This document shows positions 44,001-55,744 of a DNA stretch of 64,000 nt, in pieces. Source of the DNA: Ancistrus triradiatus (taxonomy: Eukaryota; Chordata; Actinopteri; Siluriformes; Loricariidae); assembly GCA_025084515.1 (NCBI GenBank), contig JAJAGP010000362.1, positions 186,001 to 250,000 of the forward strand, given 5' to 3'. The notes under the pieces are model-generated. The model had not been told where the DNA came from, did not search any database, and worked only from the letters and a program-made list of their open reading frames with translations. The position numbers and the translations under genes are program-made. The stretch's first letter is position 1; each line of letters begins with the position of its first letter.

Positions 44001-47000
44001 TTCTATGGTGCCAGAACCCAATTGTACAGCTCTGTACCAACATACCTCACCATGCTAGAGGCAGGATAAGACAATCTGTATACAGAGATAACCAGGTTCG
44101 TACCCCGTTAATGAGGTGATGTCTGGCAGTCATGGATGAATACGGGTTACCGGCACACGGTTGGGGTTTCCTGGCACCAAAAGTCCTGAAGTCCGGTTTC
44201 CTGACACTGAAAGTGCTTCCTGAAACCAATCTCAAGTTCTGTTCTGTTCTGTTCTGTTCTTAACTATATTTACTTCTTGTTTGTGGTATTTTATACATGT
44301 ATAGTTTTTATTTACTTTTCATGTCTATCTTACAATTAACAGGAATATTTTTCACAGTTTTTTTTTATAAGATAGCACTTGTTAATGATAACTGGTTCTG
44401 ATAAAACCTAATGTAATAACCCTAATATTATATATATTTTTTTCTTTCTGTTTTACTTAAATGCATTGTTTATTGATTTTAAAGAGTAATGGCTTGGCTT
44501 TTAAAAAGACTTGCATTTTAATTGCATTTTTGCAGCTCGACCCTGGGAAGGACCTATAATTACAAACTGTATCCAAAATGGTTCACTATACAGTATGCCC
44601 TAATCTACAAACACCAATTAGCACTATTAGTGTATAGGAAGCAGAACTGATGAGTGCATTAAATGAATTCGGACACTTGCTGATTACTGTGTGACACCAG
44701 ATTCTGTCACATGAATACACTAACAGACTCCATCGCATAGCACATGTTGTTCTTATAAAGTACTTAATAAAATTTTCCTAAATATATTCTCTCAAAGAGT
44801 CGAAATGAAATATGTAATGCAGCTAAGAGATTATATATTTTATTAAATTATTAAAAAGTAAATAAAAAAGAAATAAATGGTTTCAGTTGTATTTAATATT
44901 GTAAATATGTATGGCTGTGTAGTGCTGTCTTAATAGGGAAAAAAATCCATTAAAAAATTGAGATAAATTATGTGCTATAGCCAGCCACTCTGTCAGCCAG
45001 GAGCCACTTAGAGAATGAAAATTAATAATTGAAGAGAGGCTCTATTGCAAGGGCATATGTGATCAATCATGGACTAGGGAACAGGTAGATGGCTGCATCA
45101 GCCCAAGAGTAAGCAGCACTACTGCAAAAACATTTCTCTCCAGTCTTTCAAGCTCCTACCTGAGATGCCTCTTACCAAATGCCTCTGCCGTCGGGCCAAT
45201 CCCGTGCCATTCCTGCACATGTCAGAAGCGGTGAGACTGGCTTATCAAACAGGAAATGATCCTAGAGACAAACAGTAAGATTATGTCGACTTCTTTTTGG
45301 CAGTTCTGACAATGTAAGCATGTAAAAGCACAGTAGTATTTCAACGTTCTTATACTAATTAACAAACTGTATTTGTAGTTCTACCTTATTGACTCCAAAC
45401 ACCCTGAATAATGGGTGTTTGGAGTCACTCGGCATAATGGTAAACATTGCACTTTAGTCCCTTAATTTACTGACAACTTGACTTCGACTTGCACACAAGA
45501 CACTCAGGTTTGTATTCAGACTCGCACACAAAACACTTGAGACTAAACTTGACTTGTCTTCGATCCACACGCTGACTCACATGACTCACTGACTGACATA
45601 AAGCAACTCCTGAACATCTCTATTCAGCAGTGTTCATAAAACAGTTCACAACATGAATGTTGCAATTAATAGCTGAATTGTTGCTATCCACTTTGCAATC
45701 TTCTTCAATCTTCAACTGATCTGAATAACACTTTATACCGTGAAAGGCGCTATATAAATTAAACGTATTATATTATTATACTTTATGGTGTGGGGAAGTG
45801 CGGGTCTAGAGTCAAGTACTTTGGTAACTTCTCTGCTCCATGACAACATGTAAACCAGAAATAATGAATGGTTTCATCCAATAAATACAACATATAGTAA
45901 AGAAGCAAAACAATTTCTTGGCTAGCATTTAATTTGCAAAGCATGCATGCTAGTTAGCACAGCTAATTAAGCTGCAGCTGTCAGTTAAACTATGTTACTA
46001 AATTATAAACTATTTCACTACTAAGTTTTAGTAGCTTATATATTACATTCCTTTTAAATTTAGGCCTACTACAATTTGCTATTACACTAGCTACCTATTA
46101 TACTTGCTACACAAGCTACAGGCTAACCTGCCATTTTAAGCAGTGTTGAACACTGCTTTTACTGCGTGTAGCACTTCAGTTCTGTCCTATAGATTCAACA
46201 TTTTTCTTTAATGAAAGCCATGGCAAACCTGGCAGCTTTAAAGGGGTTTACTTTTGTACAAAGCAATGTTTGTAACTAACAACAAGCTACAACTTATATT
46301 CAAACTACAGGCTAACCAACCATTTCAAGTTGTTTTGCCTCGTTTTTTATGCATTGCTTTTACTGCGTGTAGTGCTTCAGTTCTGCCCTTCAGACTCAAC
46401 ATGTTTCTTTCATGAAAGGCTCGTTTTTGAAGCAGGGTTAAACCAGGCAGCCTTAGCGGGGGTTTACATTTGTACATCACAATGGAGGTAACAATCAGAC
46501 AAAACTGAAATGCTCTACTGAGACTGGAGAATTTACTTGCGTGTATCAGCTAACGTCAAAAAGTACCGTTTATAGGTGCCAAGTTTCAGCATCCATGCTT
46601 TTTCCTAACTTGGGTGTGTACACTAGGGGGCATTGCAGTATGGTTTTTACACTTAACCAGACAATACGGTACTTCCCAGGAAAAAAATTTACTGTGAAAA
46701 TTGACAGTAGAACCATGAAGTGGCCAAATTACCACCAAAATTCATAGTAGAAGTGTGAACTTCATGGTCAAACTGTGAAATTCACATTAAAACTGTCAAG
46801 CAAATCGCAGTTTTACTATGAACATTCACAGTACATTTTTTCCTGGGTTGTATGTTACTGAGGTGGCAATATTCTCCTGGTTGCTGTTTATTCATAATGT
46901 GATTGTTGTTAATGTTATTGTTGATTGCGCTAAAATACCAGTGTTAACCTTGCTACTGTGAATGGATATGTTGATTAGCAACTTTCACCTTAAATGGCCA

Positions 47001-50000
47001 GCTTTACATATGCATCTTATAGACTTAGTATTCATCTAAATGGCTGAATGATTGGAATATTATGACCAAGCTATTAACTCATGAATACTGTGAAACTGTT
47101 AGCCATGCTTGTTTTGGTCTTAATGCACAGCACACAACATGCTATTAGATTTTGCGAGAACTGCACATAAGCCTATTAAAGTGCCACTGTGTGCCTTAGC
47201 TATAAGCCCCGTCTCTGTGCTGCAATGGAAATACAGTTCGAACCAGAAGCAGTTGTCAGATGGCTATTGTTAGAGTCTAATTTTTGTAGTTTTGAATTTG
47301 TCTAATAAAACTGTGTATTTTAAATAGGGTGGTCATTAATTACATGTTAACAACATAATCAAGTTATCAGCGATTAATTGCATTTTCATTACTTGATCTT
47401 TAGTTATGGGCCGTGTCTGACATGGTCCCCTAACATGGGACCCAACCAGCAGCACAGGGCACAAGGCGGGAACTAACCGTTGCAGCTCAGAATTATTGTA
47501 TGTAGCAATAGCTATCGCTTGCCATGGATGTCGTCAGACCTCTTTTAGGGGGCTATACTGTCTTAAAAATGCAGTCATCCAGGTTATTAAACATGAAGCT
47601 ACAGATTTTTTCTCTTGCTTGAACTGTACCTCTTGTTAGTAGATGGATTGTAGTTAAGTCATATCAGATCTGTACTAAAACAGACTTTGAATGATGTGCC
47701 ACTTTATGGATACTTATTATTATGATGCTGTTTCTCAAAATTGCCTGTTTTAAATTTTATGCCAGTTTCACAATGCAGACCTTTCTGGGACATTTTTAAA
47801 TTCTCCTAAGGGACTAACCTCTAGTCATAAATCTCTAGTGATGCCCCTGTCACTCGCTACATACTGTATGCATAAATAGATTTTAGGTTTAAATGTTTTA
47901 AAAGTGGCAACAAGCGAGGATGTCATTCAGTGAACAACTCAGCATTAGTAAGTGAGTTAAAATATTAAAATATGACTGTCTTCATTGTGCTAATCAACAT
48001 TGTCAAGATGGCTACGTACATCAATGAGCTGCTGCTGGTCCTCCTCGCTCATCTCAGTCAGACTGTAATATTTGCCTGCCAGGCCAGTTTGCAGACCAGC
48101 GAGGGCATTCACCACCACCCGCTCCACCTCTCTGCGCTCAGCACGTGTGCAGGCTGGAGGAAGACTCAGGCCTCGAATGCTGCGGCCCGTCCGCACACGC
48201 GATGACAATACATACTTTTCATCAAACAGGCCACCGCGTATCTGTGGGAAGAAAGCATTTTATTTAAAAACTGTCAGATAGTCTGAATACTTTCATGCTG
48301 TGATTATTGTGGGTTAATGCTGTGCAATATACAAGAATAGCATTCAACTAACCTTACTGGAATCGAGATCGGTAGGATGCTTCATAGTGCGTGGATCATA
48401 GCCATTGTGTCTCTCTGTGATGACAGGGTCAAAAATATCGGCAAACACCTGTCAGAGAAAATTATGTTAGCCATTTGTCATTTTACTAGAGCGGATTTTA
48501 AGTATCAAATGACCAGATCTTAGGGTTATATATAACCAAGCAAAAAAACCCAAAAAAAACAGGTAGTATTATTTTCCACTAATGAAAAGTACAATGGTAC
48601 CTCTGTTCTCGACCCCCTCGGAACTAGTCAAATTTGGTTCTCGACGCATTTTGAATAGAAAAATTTGTCCTGGTTCTTGTCGTTTGCTCGGTACTTGCAC
48701 ACTTGCTTAAACTGCGTGACTCATTTCAGCCAAAACTCAATTCACGATTCATGATTCACAATTCACAATTCAGTACACAGTGATTCAGATTCACAATAGC
48801 CCTTGCTCAGTGAAGATCTTTGCTGTGTTTATCGTGTTATTCTTTATTTGTACATCTACAGTACTGTATTCTTATTGCAAATAAGTCCCCATGGGTCCTA
48901 AAGTAGTTAGTAATGACAGCCAACTGAAAGGAACTGAATCCTCTTGGCTTTCAGGCTGAGCAGTTAGCATTAGCATCTAGTGCCCTGAGTTCACCAATAG
49001 GGTTTTGCTTTTATTTTCCACTTTCAATCCATTACTACATATGATTTTTCAACACTTTATTATAAAATAAGCTTTGTGTTAATGATTTTGGCCAACTGTA
49101 GGTTAATGTAAGTGTTATTGTAAACGTTAATGCTCCACAATGATACAGTATAGACTATATTAAACTCATCGGCTCATGATGCATTTAACTTAAGCTGAAT
49201 TTATCGGAACGTATCCCCATCGTAAATCAGGGAGCACCTGTACAATACAACTCCATCATTGCATATAATGGTTTAAACACTGTGGATTTTCTGGGGGTCT
49301 GGATTAATTCAATTTACATTATTCCTTATTGGAATAATTTGGCCGTTATTCATTTTTTCTGGTTTTCGGTACTCGAGAAGCCTTCTGGAACGAATTAATG
49401 ACGAGAACCAATGTACCACCACAGGTAATCTTCAGGATTTTAGCATAATTCAGTTAGCTTAGGTGACGCAAGAACAATTCTCTAGCCCACCACCTCAGAC
49501 AGCCTGGTTAAAGTCCTAGAGGTTCAACAATTGGCCATGTCTGATGGAGAGGAGGCCGGGTGGGAAGATCATCCCCTGGCGCTGCAACAATGACCCCGGT
49601 GGTGCTTTGCGATTCACTGCTTGTTTGTGTGAAATACATGTTTCTAATGGAAGATGGGGCACAAAAATAATCCCTCATTTTATCATTTTCATCAAAATGT
49701 TCATTTTTTGGCAGCAAGCATCCTGGTTATGCTAGATTCAGTGACTTGTGATTCTGCAAAAGTACACATGATTTAGGTCTTGTGAAGTATAGAAAAGCAA
49801 ATGTACCTACAACATTAAATTGAGCATATATTGAAACAGTTCCATGAAAGTTATACATTCTTACTGCTTTATTCTCTGCACTATGGAAGCCTGTAGAAAT
49901 AATGTGCGTCTCAAATATATGTTTTTCTGTGTATATTTTATGCTTGCATGCTTGATTTTAAACATCTGTTTAGCAGTGGCTGTGCAACAGCTGAACCTAC

Positions 50001-50750
50001 TAATTAGAAGGGATATCTGCACTCCTTTGCCCATAGTGTGTGCTTCTTAGGTAGTATATTTTTGCCTCCACTGGCTTTAAAACTTTTGAAAGTAGCACTA
50101 CTTCTGTTATAGAGTCTATACATGTATTTCAATTAATGTTATGTTTTGCAGTATTGCCTGTATAGTCATGCTGTTAGGATAAATAATTACTTCAATGACA
50201 TCAACTGACTCAAGACTTTTGTTAAATGCCATCTGACCTCGTAGGACTCCTCATCCCCTGCCACCATTCCCACAGTCTTAATGAAGGGGTGTCCAGGATT
50301 GTCTACGCCCGTCTGAATGGCTTGATCCAGAGTAAAGCCATTTGGAGTGGCTTTATCACACAACTTGGCATATAAGGCAGGTGTCAGGTGACTGGCCATG
50401 CAGTTGTTGTGCTTTCGTAAATCTGGGTATTCCGCACTGTGGAAGGACAGAAAGAGAGTATTCCTTTTACAAGACAGGTAGAATGTTATAGCTAAAATGA
50501 TCAGTGGTTATTTGACATGCATAGACGTATACAAGTCAACAAATCCAGGCAGGACTGCATAGTAATGTTAGGTGTGCTCTAGTCTACTGTACATACGATA
50601 TGCTTGAAAAAACAGTCTTATCAGCATTCAATTCACATGCACGCACTCCACATCGCCATTTTGAGCGTATGGTGCATTGTGGAAGGATCCAGTAGCACAG
50701 TACAGGCATTTGCATCGAATCGCAGCTTTGAAGACAATCTGAATCATTCC

Positions 50751-50831
<81 letters not shown>

Positions 50832-51575
50832 TGTAAAGCATGTCAATTAAAGCGGAACTTTTTGTATTTACATATAACATATCTGCATTTTATCTATGCA
50901 TGTGTCAGACTGATTTGCGACCAAATAGAAAATAACACCAGACTGCGGAACTAGATTTGCTTTCAATGTACATTTGGTACCAACTACAATAATGTGCGTC
51001 ATAGAAACTGTTATTAGTAAAACAGAAGTCTTATTATGATGAACTCGATTTATTCTACAGATATTAACCTTAAGATCTGCAAACATAATTGTCCATGATC
51101 TATCTCAATTTATTATTATATTGTATATTACGATTATCTGGATCAGATATGATCATTCCTGATCGGAAACTAATTCCAAAGACAGTACATTGTTCGACAG
51201 TACACAAACGGACGGTGACATTGCTCAGGACGAGGGCTACGTCCCAAACTACACAGTAACGAGTGCGCAAGACAGCTCAAGAGATGATGCGTCCCACAGC
51301 ACGTATGCCATACTAAACAAACTACACTAAATATTCCAGCTGTGACACTGTTTGCTGATCGCTTTGTAGGTCTATAAATGAGATGTTATCCATTCCCACA
51401 TATGTCATTGTCTGTTATAACCTTACCTGGCCGGGTACTGTCTCCGGCCCTTCTCTGCTGCGCTTACATGCTCTCTGTTCAGATACAATCCTACACTGAG
51501 AGAGCCGGCGCCCACCAGAGACAGCAAACCCACGCTCCTTTTGGAGGACAAGACCCGGGCGAAGCTGCTTGCCAT
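41006..51575 (-). CDS. ckmt1: Mitochondrial creatine kinase, ubiquitous type
   Basis: Coding exons in transcript order: 51575-51427, 50436-50238, 48448-48353, 48241-48020, 45261-45176, 43496-43373, 42897-42763, 41381-41256, 41116-41006. They total 415 aa (human CKMT1 417). A basic/hydrophobic transit peptide (MASSFARVLSSKRSVGLLSL...) precedes AEYPDLRKHNNCMASHLTP. Key motifs are VRTGRSIRG at residues 164-172 (nucleotide phosphates), NEEDHTR at 263-269, and ILTCPSNLGTGLRAG with catalytic Cys316. The enzyme sits in the intermembrane space and transfers phosphate from ATP to creatine. The transit peptide (SVGLLSLVGAGSLSVG) and the end IKIPPPISQK favour CKMT1 over the sarcomeric CKMT2. An upstream in-frame ATG at 51728 would add 51 residues. 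Introns hold two Tigger-like MITEs and other repeats. Confidence 0.95.
41417..41531. mobile_element. Short hAT MITE with perfect target duplication
   Basis: 115 bp. It starts CAGGGATGGACAATATGAC and ends CATATCACCCACCCCTA, which are inverted repeats. GTTCCTAA occurs immediately before (41409-41416) and immediately after (41532-41539), an exact 8-bp duplication. It lies in a ckmt1 intron. Confidence 0.85.
41641..42432 (+). mobile_element. Tigger/pogo-like MITE, copy 3
   Basis: 792 bp, flanked by TA (41639-41640 and 42433-42434). It begins AGGAACCTCAGTTCTCGAC, a few bases short of the full end, and finishes CCAAGGTACCACTG. It keeps the ATG GGT CCT AAA start at 41951 (MGPKKVRNYRQLKGNRLQFA). It lies in a ckmt1 intron. 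Confidence 0.8.
43719..43812. repeat. 94-bp near-perfect palindrome
   Basis: Centred between 43765 and 43766. The inner 35 bases of each arm match perfectly (right arm begins GTTTCTCCCACAAACCTTAT). After three positions with two mismatches, another nine bases match (AACTTCTGG). There is essentially no spacer. It lies in the ckmt1 intron upstream of the exon at 43373-43496. Confidence 0.95.
46111..46484. repeat. Local tandem duplication, two diverged copies
   Basis: 46111-46269 and 46301-46484 share CTACAGGCTAACC, ATTGCTTTTACTGCGTGTAG or the equivalent, CACTTCAGTTCTG, TCAACATTTTTCTTT/TCAACATGTTTCTTT, and GGGGTTTACTTTTGTACA/GGGGTTTACATTTGTACA in the same order. The second copy has an extra ~25 bases. 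It lies in a ckmt1 intron and is not coding. Confidence 0.75.
46675..46847. mobile_element. Small MITE, CCCAGGAAAAAA ends
   Basis: 173 bp. The left end CCCAGGAAAAAAATTTACTG and the right end CAGTACATTTTTTCCTGGG are inverted repeats. Inside, short motifs such as ACCATGAAGTGGCCAAATTA and TCATGGTCAAACTGTGAA recur. A related copy is at 58842-59065. Confidence 0.75.
48592..49424 (+). mobile_element. Tigger/pogo-like MITE, copy 4
   Basis: About 833 bp, with TA at 48590-48591. It begins CAATGGTACCTCTGTTCTCG and ends GAGAACCAATGTACCACCAC. The ATG GGT CCT AAA start is at 48891. It lies in a ckmt1 intron between exons 48448-48353 and 50436-50238. Confidence 0.75.
50755..50829. repeat. (TA)n microsatellite
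   Basis: About 75 bp of alternating TA with one AA break near 50797. It lies in the first coding-region intron of ckmt1. The Tyr-Ile frames it creates are artefacts. Confidence 0.97.
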
Positions 51576-51728
51576 GATCTGATGATTCTGTGGTCCGTGA
51601 AGATGAAGGCTTCTGGAGGTGGTAGTGTGGTGGTGGTTTCGACTTGGAATGCCGAAGAATGCAGTGCAGCGCTCTGCTGTAAAAACGAGAAGAGCTATAG
51701 CTGTGATCGCCCTCCCCAACCGGAGCAT
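51576..51728 (-). other. ckmt1: ckmt1 in-frame upstream extension or 5' UTR
   Basis: On the minus strand an ATG at 51728 opens a stop-free frame that joins the canonical ckmt1 start at 51575 after 51 codons. The encoded start (MLRLGRAITAIALLVFTAER) is basic and hydrophobic, like a targeting peptide. A splice acceptor-like CGTTTTTACAG ends just before 51676; if used, the upstream ATG would be removed and this would be 5' UTR. The canonical ATG has a good context (A at -3, G at +4). Confidence 0.45.
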
Positions 51729-51759
51729 GAGCCGTGAGGGAGCCAACAGAATTACAGCA

Positions 51760-53690
51760 CAACCAATCCCTGTGCGTTACATCCAGTGGTGAAATACGGA
51801 CACCATCAGGTTACCATCAGGTTTTTAATTGTTGAATCTTTTTTTAAACGAACTCCATTGCTTACCTTCTAAAAAGACCGGTAGGCTGTATGTTGTAGAT
51901 TGGGCACAGTGGATGCTGGTATGGTGAGTAATTCTCACCAACATACTCTTATGGTGGCATACTGTTCAGCCAGCTTATTCAACAAAGTTTACCAGCATGA
52001 CCAGCCAGCGAAACCAGCACCTGACCAGTCAGTTAGTACAATGATCATACTGGATAGTGCTGGTCCAATACACACAATATAGCTTATAGGGCTTTTTAAC
52101 AGATTTTGTGCAGGAACTCCAGTATATATTCCTGAAGAACTGGACAAGATGCCAGTCCATCACCTGGTCGGGCAAGGGGTTGCTGCTGCAGTACCAGGGT
52201 ATGATCCCCCAACCGGCCTCTCCTTTGTCTATCATACATTCCCCAACGCCTGTTTTATCTGCATGTGATGCCTCTCGAGTCGGAATGCTGAGGTATTAGA
52301 CTGCTATGCACCACAACTGAGTGTCCACCACAACTTTAATGGGCCCACAGTTTTATCAGTGCTTTGCCAATAAAAAAATCATCTAACAAACTGTGTATCA
52401 TAATGACAACTTCAGGTAAGCTATTGTAATCCGTTTTTGGCATATTTCTATTTTGCTACTCTAAAACCTCTGGATTGGCTATGTTTATTCACCTTCGCCT
52501 TCTGTATGCCTTGTGTAATGTGTGCGCACCCCTGGTCCTATGCAGACCAAGCCCCTGCTTAGACTAGGACTGAGAAACACCCATCCTAAAACATACTTGA
52601 AACACATGAACAGACAAGTTTAGCAAACTTGGGTATTGTGAAATATTCTGTTCTGGTATGATACTACTGGACTTATTACTATTAAATTTTTGTTAAGGAT
52701 ACATGTTATAAAGCCACACTATTAAAATAAAAAGGCAAAAATAACAAATACATGGTTTTACACTAGCCATTTATACCACATATTGCTGTTATATTTCCCT
52801 GCTAATAGTACTTTAATAAAATCTAAGAATATGTACCGGTACACATTGCTTTTGGCATTGAATCTGTACTTTAATATTTTCCATTTAATTTTTATGATAT
52901 ACTTAAATAATACACTGTCAGATGTGTAAATGAACAAAACCATTATGCGTGTACTTGTACTTTATACATGGGCTTAGTTTATATTGTCTTTCCCTGTACA
53001 TGAAATAAAATTCAAGGCCAGTCTAGTTTAATGTAGGCCTAATCATCATACAAACCACACAACGCAACACGAGATGTAGTGAAGAGGAAAATTCATCGAC
53101 ATTTATGAGACCCTTTGACTAAGCCATAATTCTGTGCCTGGTGTATGAAAGCAGGAAATACAATTGTGTGGATTTGCTGTTCAAAGTTCAAGTAGAATAC
53201 AATGATAGCTTATTTGTGCATATCTGTCACCATGCATGAAGGTACAATAAATCTGGAGCACCGATGAATGTAGCCTCTATGAATTTGCAGTTAATTATTA
53301 ACTAAATGGCAGGTATGGCACAGGTAATATCTAAAAAGCCTAGCTAAACAGGAATTACCACATCTATGTACACTTGAACTCTTTCAGTTCTGACATTTCA
53401 CTTATTTTAAAGAAGCTAAAATTATTTCTCTGCAATAAGATTGTTTCGAGGATCAAAATATTTCCATTTCCATTGTCAGCAGTCAAAACCATTGTTAAGT
53501 GCAATTTTCAATATGATTCTAAATGATTAAAAAAAGATGGCAGATTTTTGTGAGAGCAGATGTAGCCTGACCCCATTTGGCATCAACAGGACGGAAAGGG
53601 TTAAATGGAATTGTAAGTTCATTAAAATTTTACACTACTTCATGATTTGATCTTCTGATGCAACCAACAGTTACCAATGAATAGATGGGA
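51760..53690. other. Gene-free stretch with CCAGC-type repeat
   Basis: 51900-52080 contains repeated ATGCTGGTATGGTG, TTACCAGCATGACCAGCCAG and GTGCTGGTCC. This is a recurring fish repeat whose mirrored form also appears near 59130-59170. 52110-52310 resembles a worn repeat B. From 52320 to 53690 I see no gene or recognisable element. Confidence 0.45.
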
Positions 53691-53694
53691 CAAG

Positions 53695-53970
53695 GAGGTG
53701 GGGCGGTACATTGTTGCAACCGGTTAGCTTGGTTGCTGGACAAGTTCGAGATATCCCCGGTTTGATCCCAACCTCAGGACTCCGGCTGTGTGGAGTTTGG
53801 ATGTCCTCCCTGTGTCTGTGAGGGTTTACTCTGGGTACTCAGTTTCCCTCCCACATCCCAAAGACATGCATAAAGTTAACTCGTTGCTCTACAGTTGCCT
53901 CAATGTGGATTAGGGTGTCTGACTGGTATTGATGTTACCTTGGATAGCCATTGATACTGATGCACGGTAT
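53695..53970 (+). repeat. Interspersed repeat B
   Basis: Forward copy: GGTGGGGCGGTACATTGTTG, TTGATCCCAACCTCAGGACT, TGTGTGGAGTTTGGATGTCC and CATCCCAAAGACATGC. A separate 3' piece follows at about 54395-54520 (GGAATCCCATCCAGGGCACG, CCGCAACCCTGACCAG). Confidence 0.65.
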
Positions 53971-55059
53971 AAAAATATGAAAAAATTAGGAAATCTGTTC
54001 AGGTTTCTGAACAAAGGAACTTAATGTATCTGTTCCAAATTTTGGACTTAGCTTTACAAGTCCCTAGTGAAACATAAAATGTACAGCATGGATTATTTTC
54101 CATCCCCAGCATCCACTCACACATTATAAACCTCAAAAAATAAAAGCCTTTTTTTTACTTTTTCTTCTGTATTTGATGTTCTCAAATGGAAGTTAAATGA
54201 TGAAAATAAAAGCCTGGAGGTGAATGAATATTTGGCCCAAGTGTCTACTTACATTTAAGACCTGAATGATCATTGTGCCATATGCAAACCTTAAAATAAT
54301 TACTTTTATAATGTAATAGTACAAACCGCTTGAAAATGAGCTTGCTGGATCATTATCCCATCTGCAGGAATGGGTTAACTCCTTAGTACTGTGACAGTGG
54401 CCCTGCTGGATTGCAATGGACTGGAATCCCATCCAGGGCACGGTTATACCTGCAGCCTTTGTTTTCCATAATACGCACCAGATCCCACCGCAACCCTGAC
54501 CAGTAAAAAGCAGCTTAAAAGTGGAAAAAATAAATGAAAATAGGTAGCAGAAAAGATATAAGAAGACCACCCGTGATGTATTTTGATCGAATGATTTGTA
54601 TGTTCCTCATGAGGCACTCAGGTGGTGGCACAGATAGGCACCCATGCAAATGAGTAGTCAAAAATGATGGCCCAAGTGGCCAATAGAAATCCTTCTCAGT
54701 CTTAAGCACTGCTACCAAATTCTGTGGTTCATGGTGAATATGGCTATATTAAAATCCTCAGTGTCAGGCAGCACTAATACAAGTCATGACAATAGAACAT
54801 ATACAGTATAATCTTGGAGCCCTGAATCATATTTGAATAATTTTCTTCATATCCATGTTTTTCTTCTGAGAGAAAGATTCTGAGGAACAATGCCTTCTGC
54901 CTACAGTCAGCGGCACTGCTCCTACCCAAAATTGATATCTTCCAACTGTTTATGCGATAGAAGAGCTTTTTTGTTTCTCACAAGAAAGCTGTTGTTCAAA
55001 ACTCATGACCATTCACAGCTTGACTGAATTAGAAAATTGCAGGCAGAATCCGTTAGTCA

Positions 55060-55220
55060 GGACCTCAGCAGTTTAGACAGAAAACACTAAGAATTCAAAT
55101 CCCTGCACTGCCAAGCCTCCAAATGCTCTTGAACAAGGTCCTTAACTTTACTCTCTGTTGCATGAATTATATCCTATATCTTTGATAAAAGCACATGCCA
55201 AATTTATAAATGTATGCTAA
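55060..55220 (+). repeat. Degenerate tRNA-derived SINE
   Basis: A worn copy: AGAATTCAAATCCCTGCACTG, GCTCTTGAACAAGGTCCTTAA, and a tail ATAAAAGCACATGCC in place of the usual GGGCATCTGCTAAATGC. Confidence 0.55.
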
Positions 55221-55374
55221 TCTTAGGTACAATGCACAAATGATATAAAGAGGAAATGCAGTTTATCTGCTTCCTACTGTATACTGTTCTGAGCGTTAGA
55301 AAGATAAAAGTGGATTTTGTGTGTTTGAATGAAATTCAGTGTACTTAGGTAGTTTTAAATGCGACTTCATTTAA

Positions 55375-55584
55375 ATGTACATATCCCCATCATAATCAGG
55401 GAGCACCTGTACAATACAACTCCATTAATGCATATAATGCCTTATGCAGCGTGGATTTTCTGGGAGTCTGTAAAGGATGAATTCAATTTACATTATTCCT
55501 CATGGGAAAATTTGCTCATTACTCGTTTTCGGTTCTTAACAAGCCTTGTGGAACGAACTAATGATGACAACCGAGGTACCACCG
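55375..55584 (+). mobile_element. Tigger/pogo-like MITE, copy 5 (3' part)
   Basis: Only the right part of the family is present, from CATCATAATCAGGGAGCACC through GCGTGGATTTTCTGGGAGTC to the terminus CAACCGAGGTACCACCG, followed by TA. The left two thirds, including the ATG start region, are missing. Confidence 0.75.
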
Positions 55585-55744
55585 TATTTGTTTGTCTGGT
55601 TATTAGTGACAAAGTGCCTCCAAATGCACCTCTGTTTAAAGGTACAATTTAATCCTCATCGTCAGCTGAATTGCCTTTTGACATCCCAAACTCCTAATAT
55701 GTATCTGGACCTGTGCTTTGAATTGTGTGGTTTAAACAAATGTA

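Noticed and set aside
50584..50880. Tyr-Ile repeat proteins
   Set aside because: Translations of the (TA)n microsatellite.
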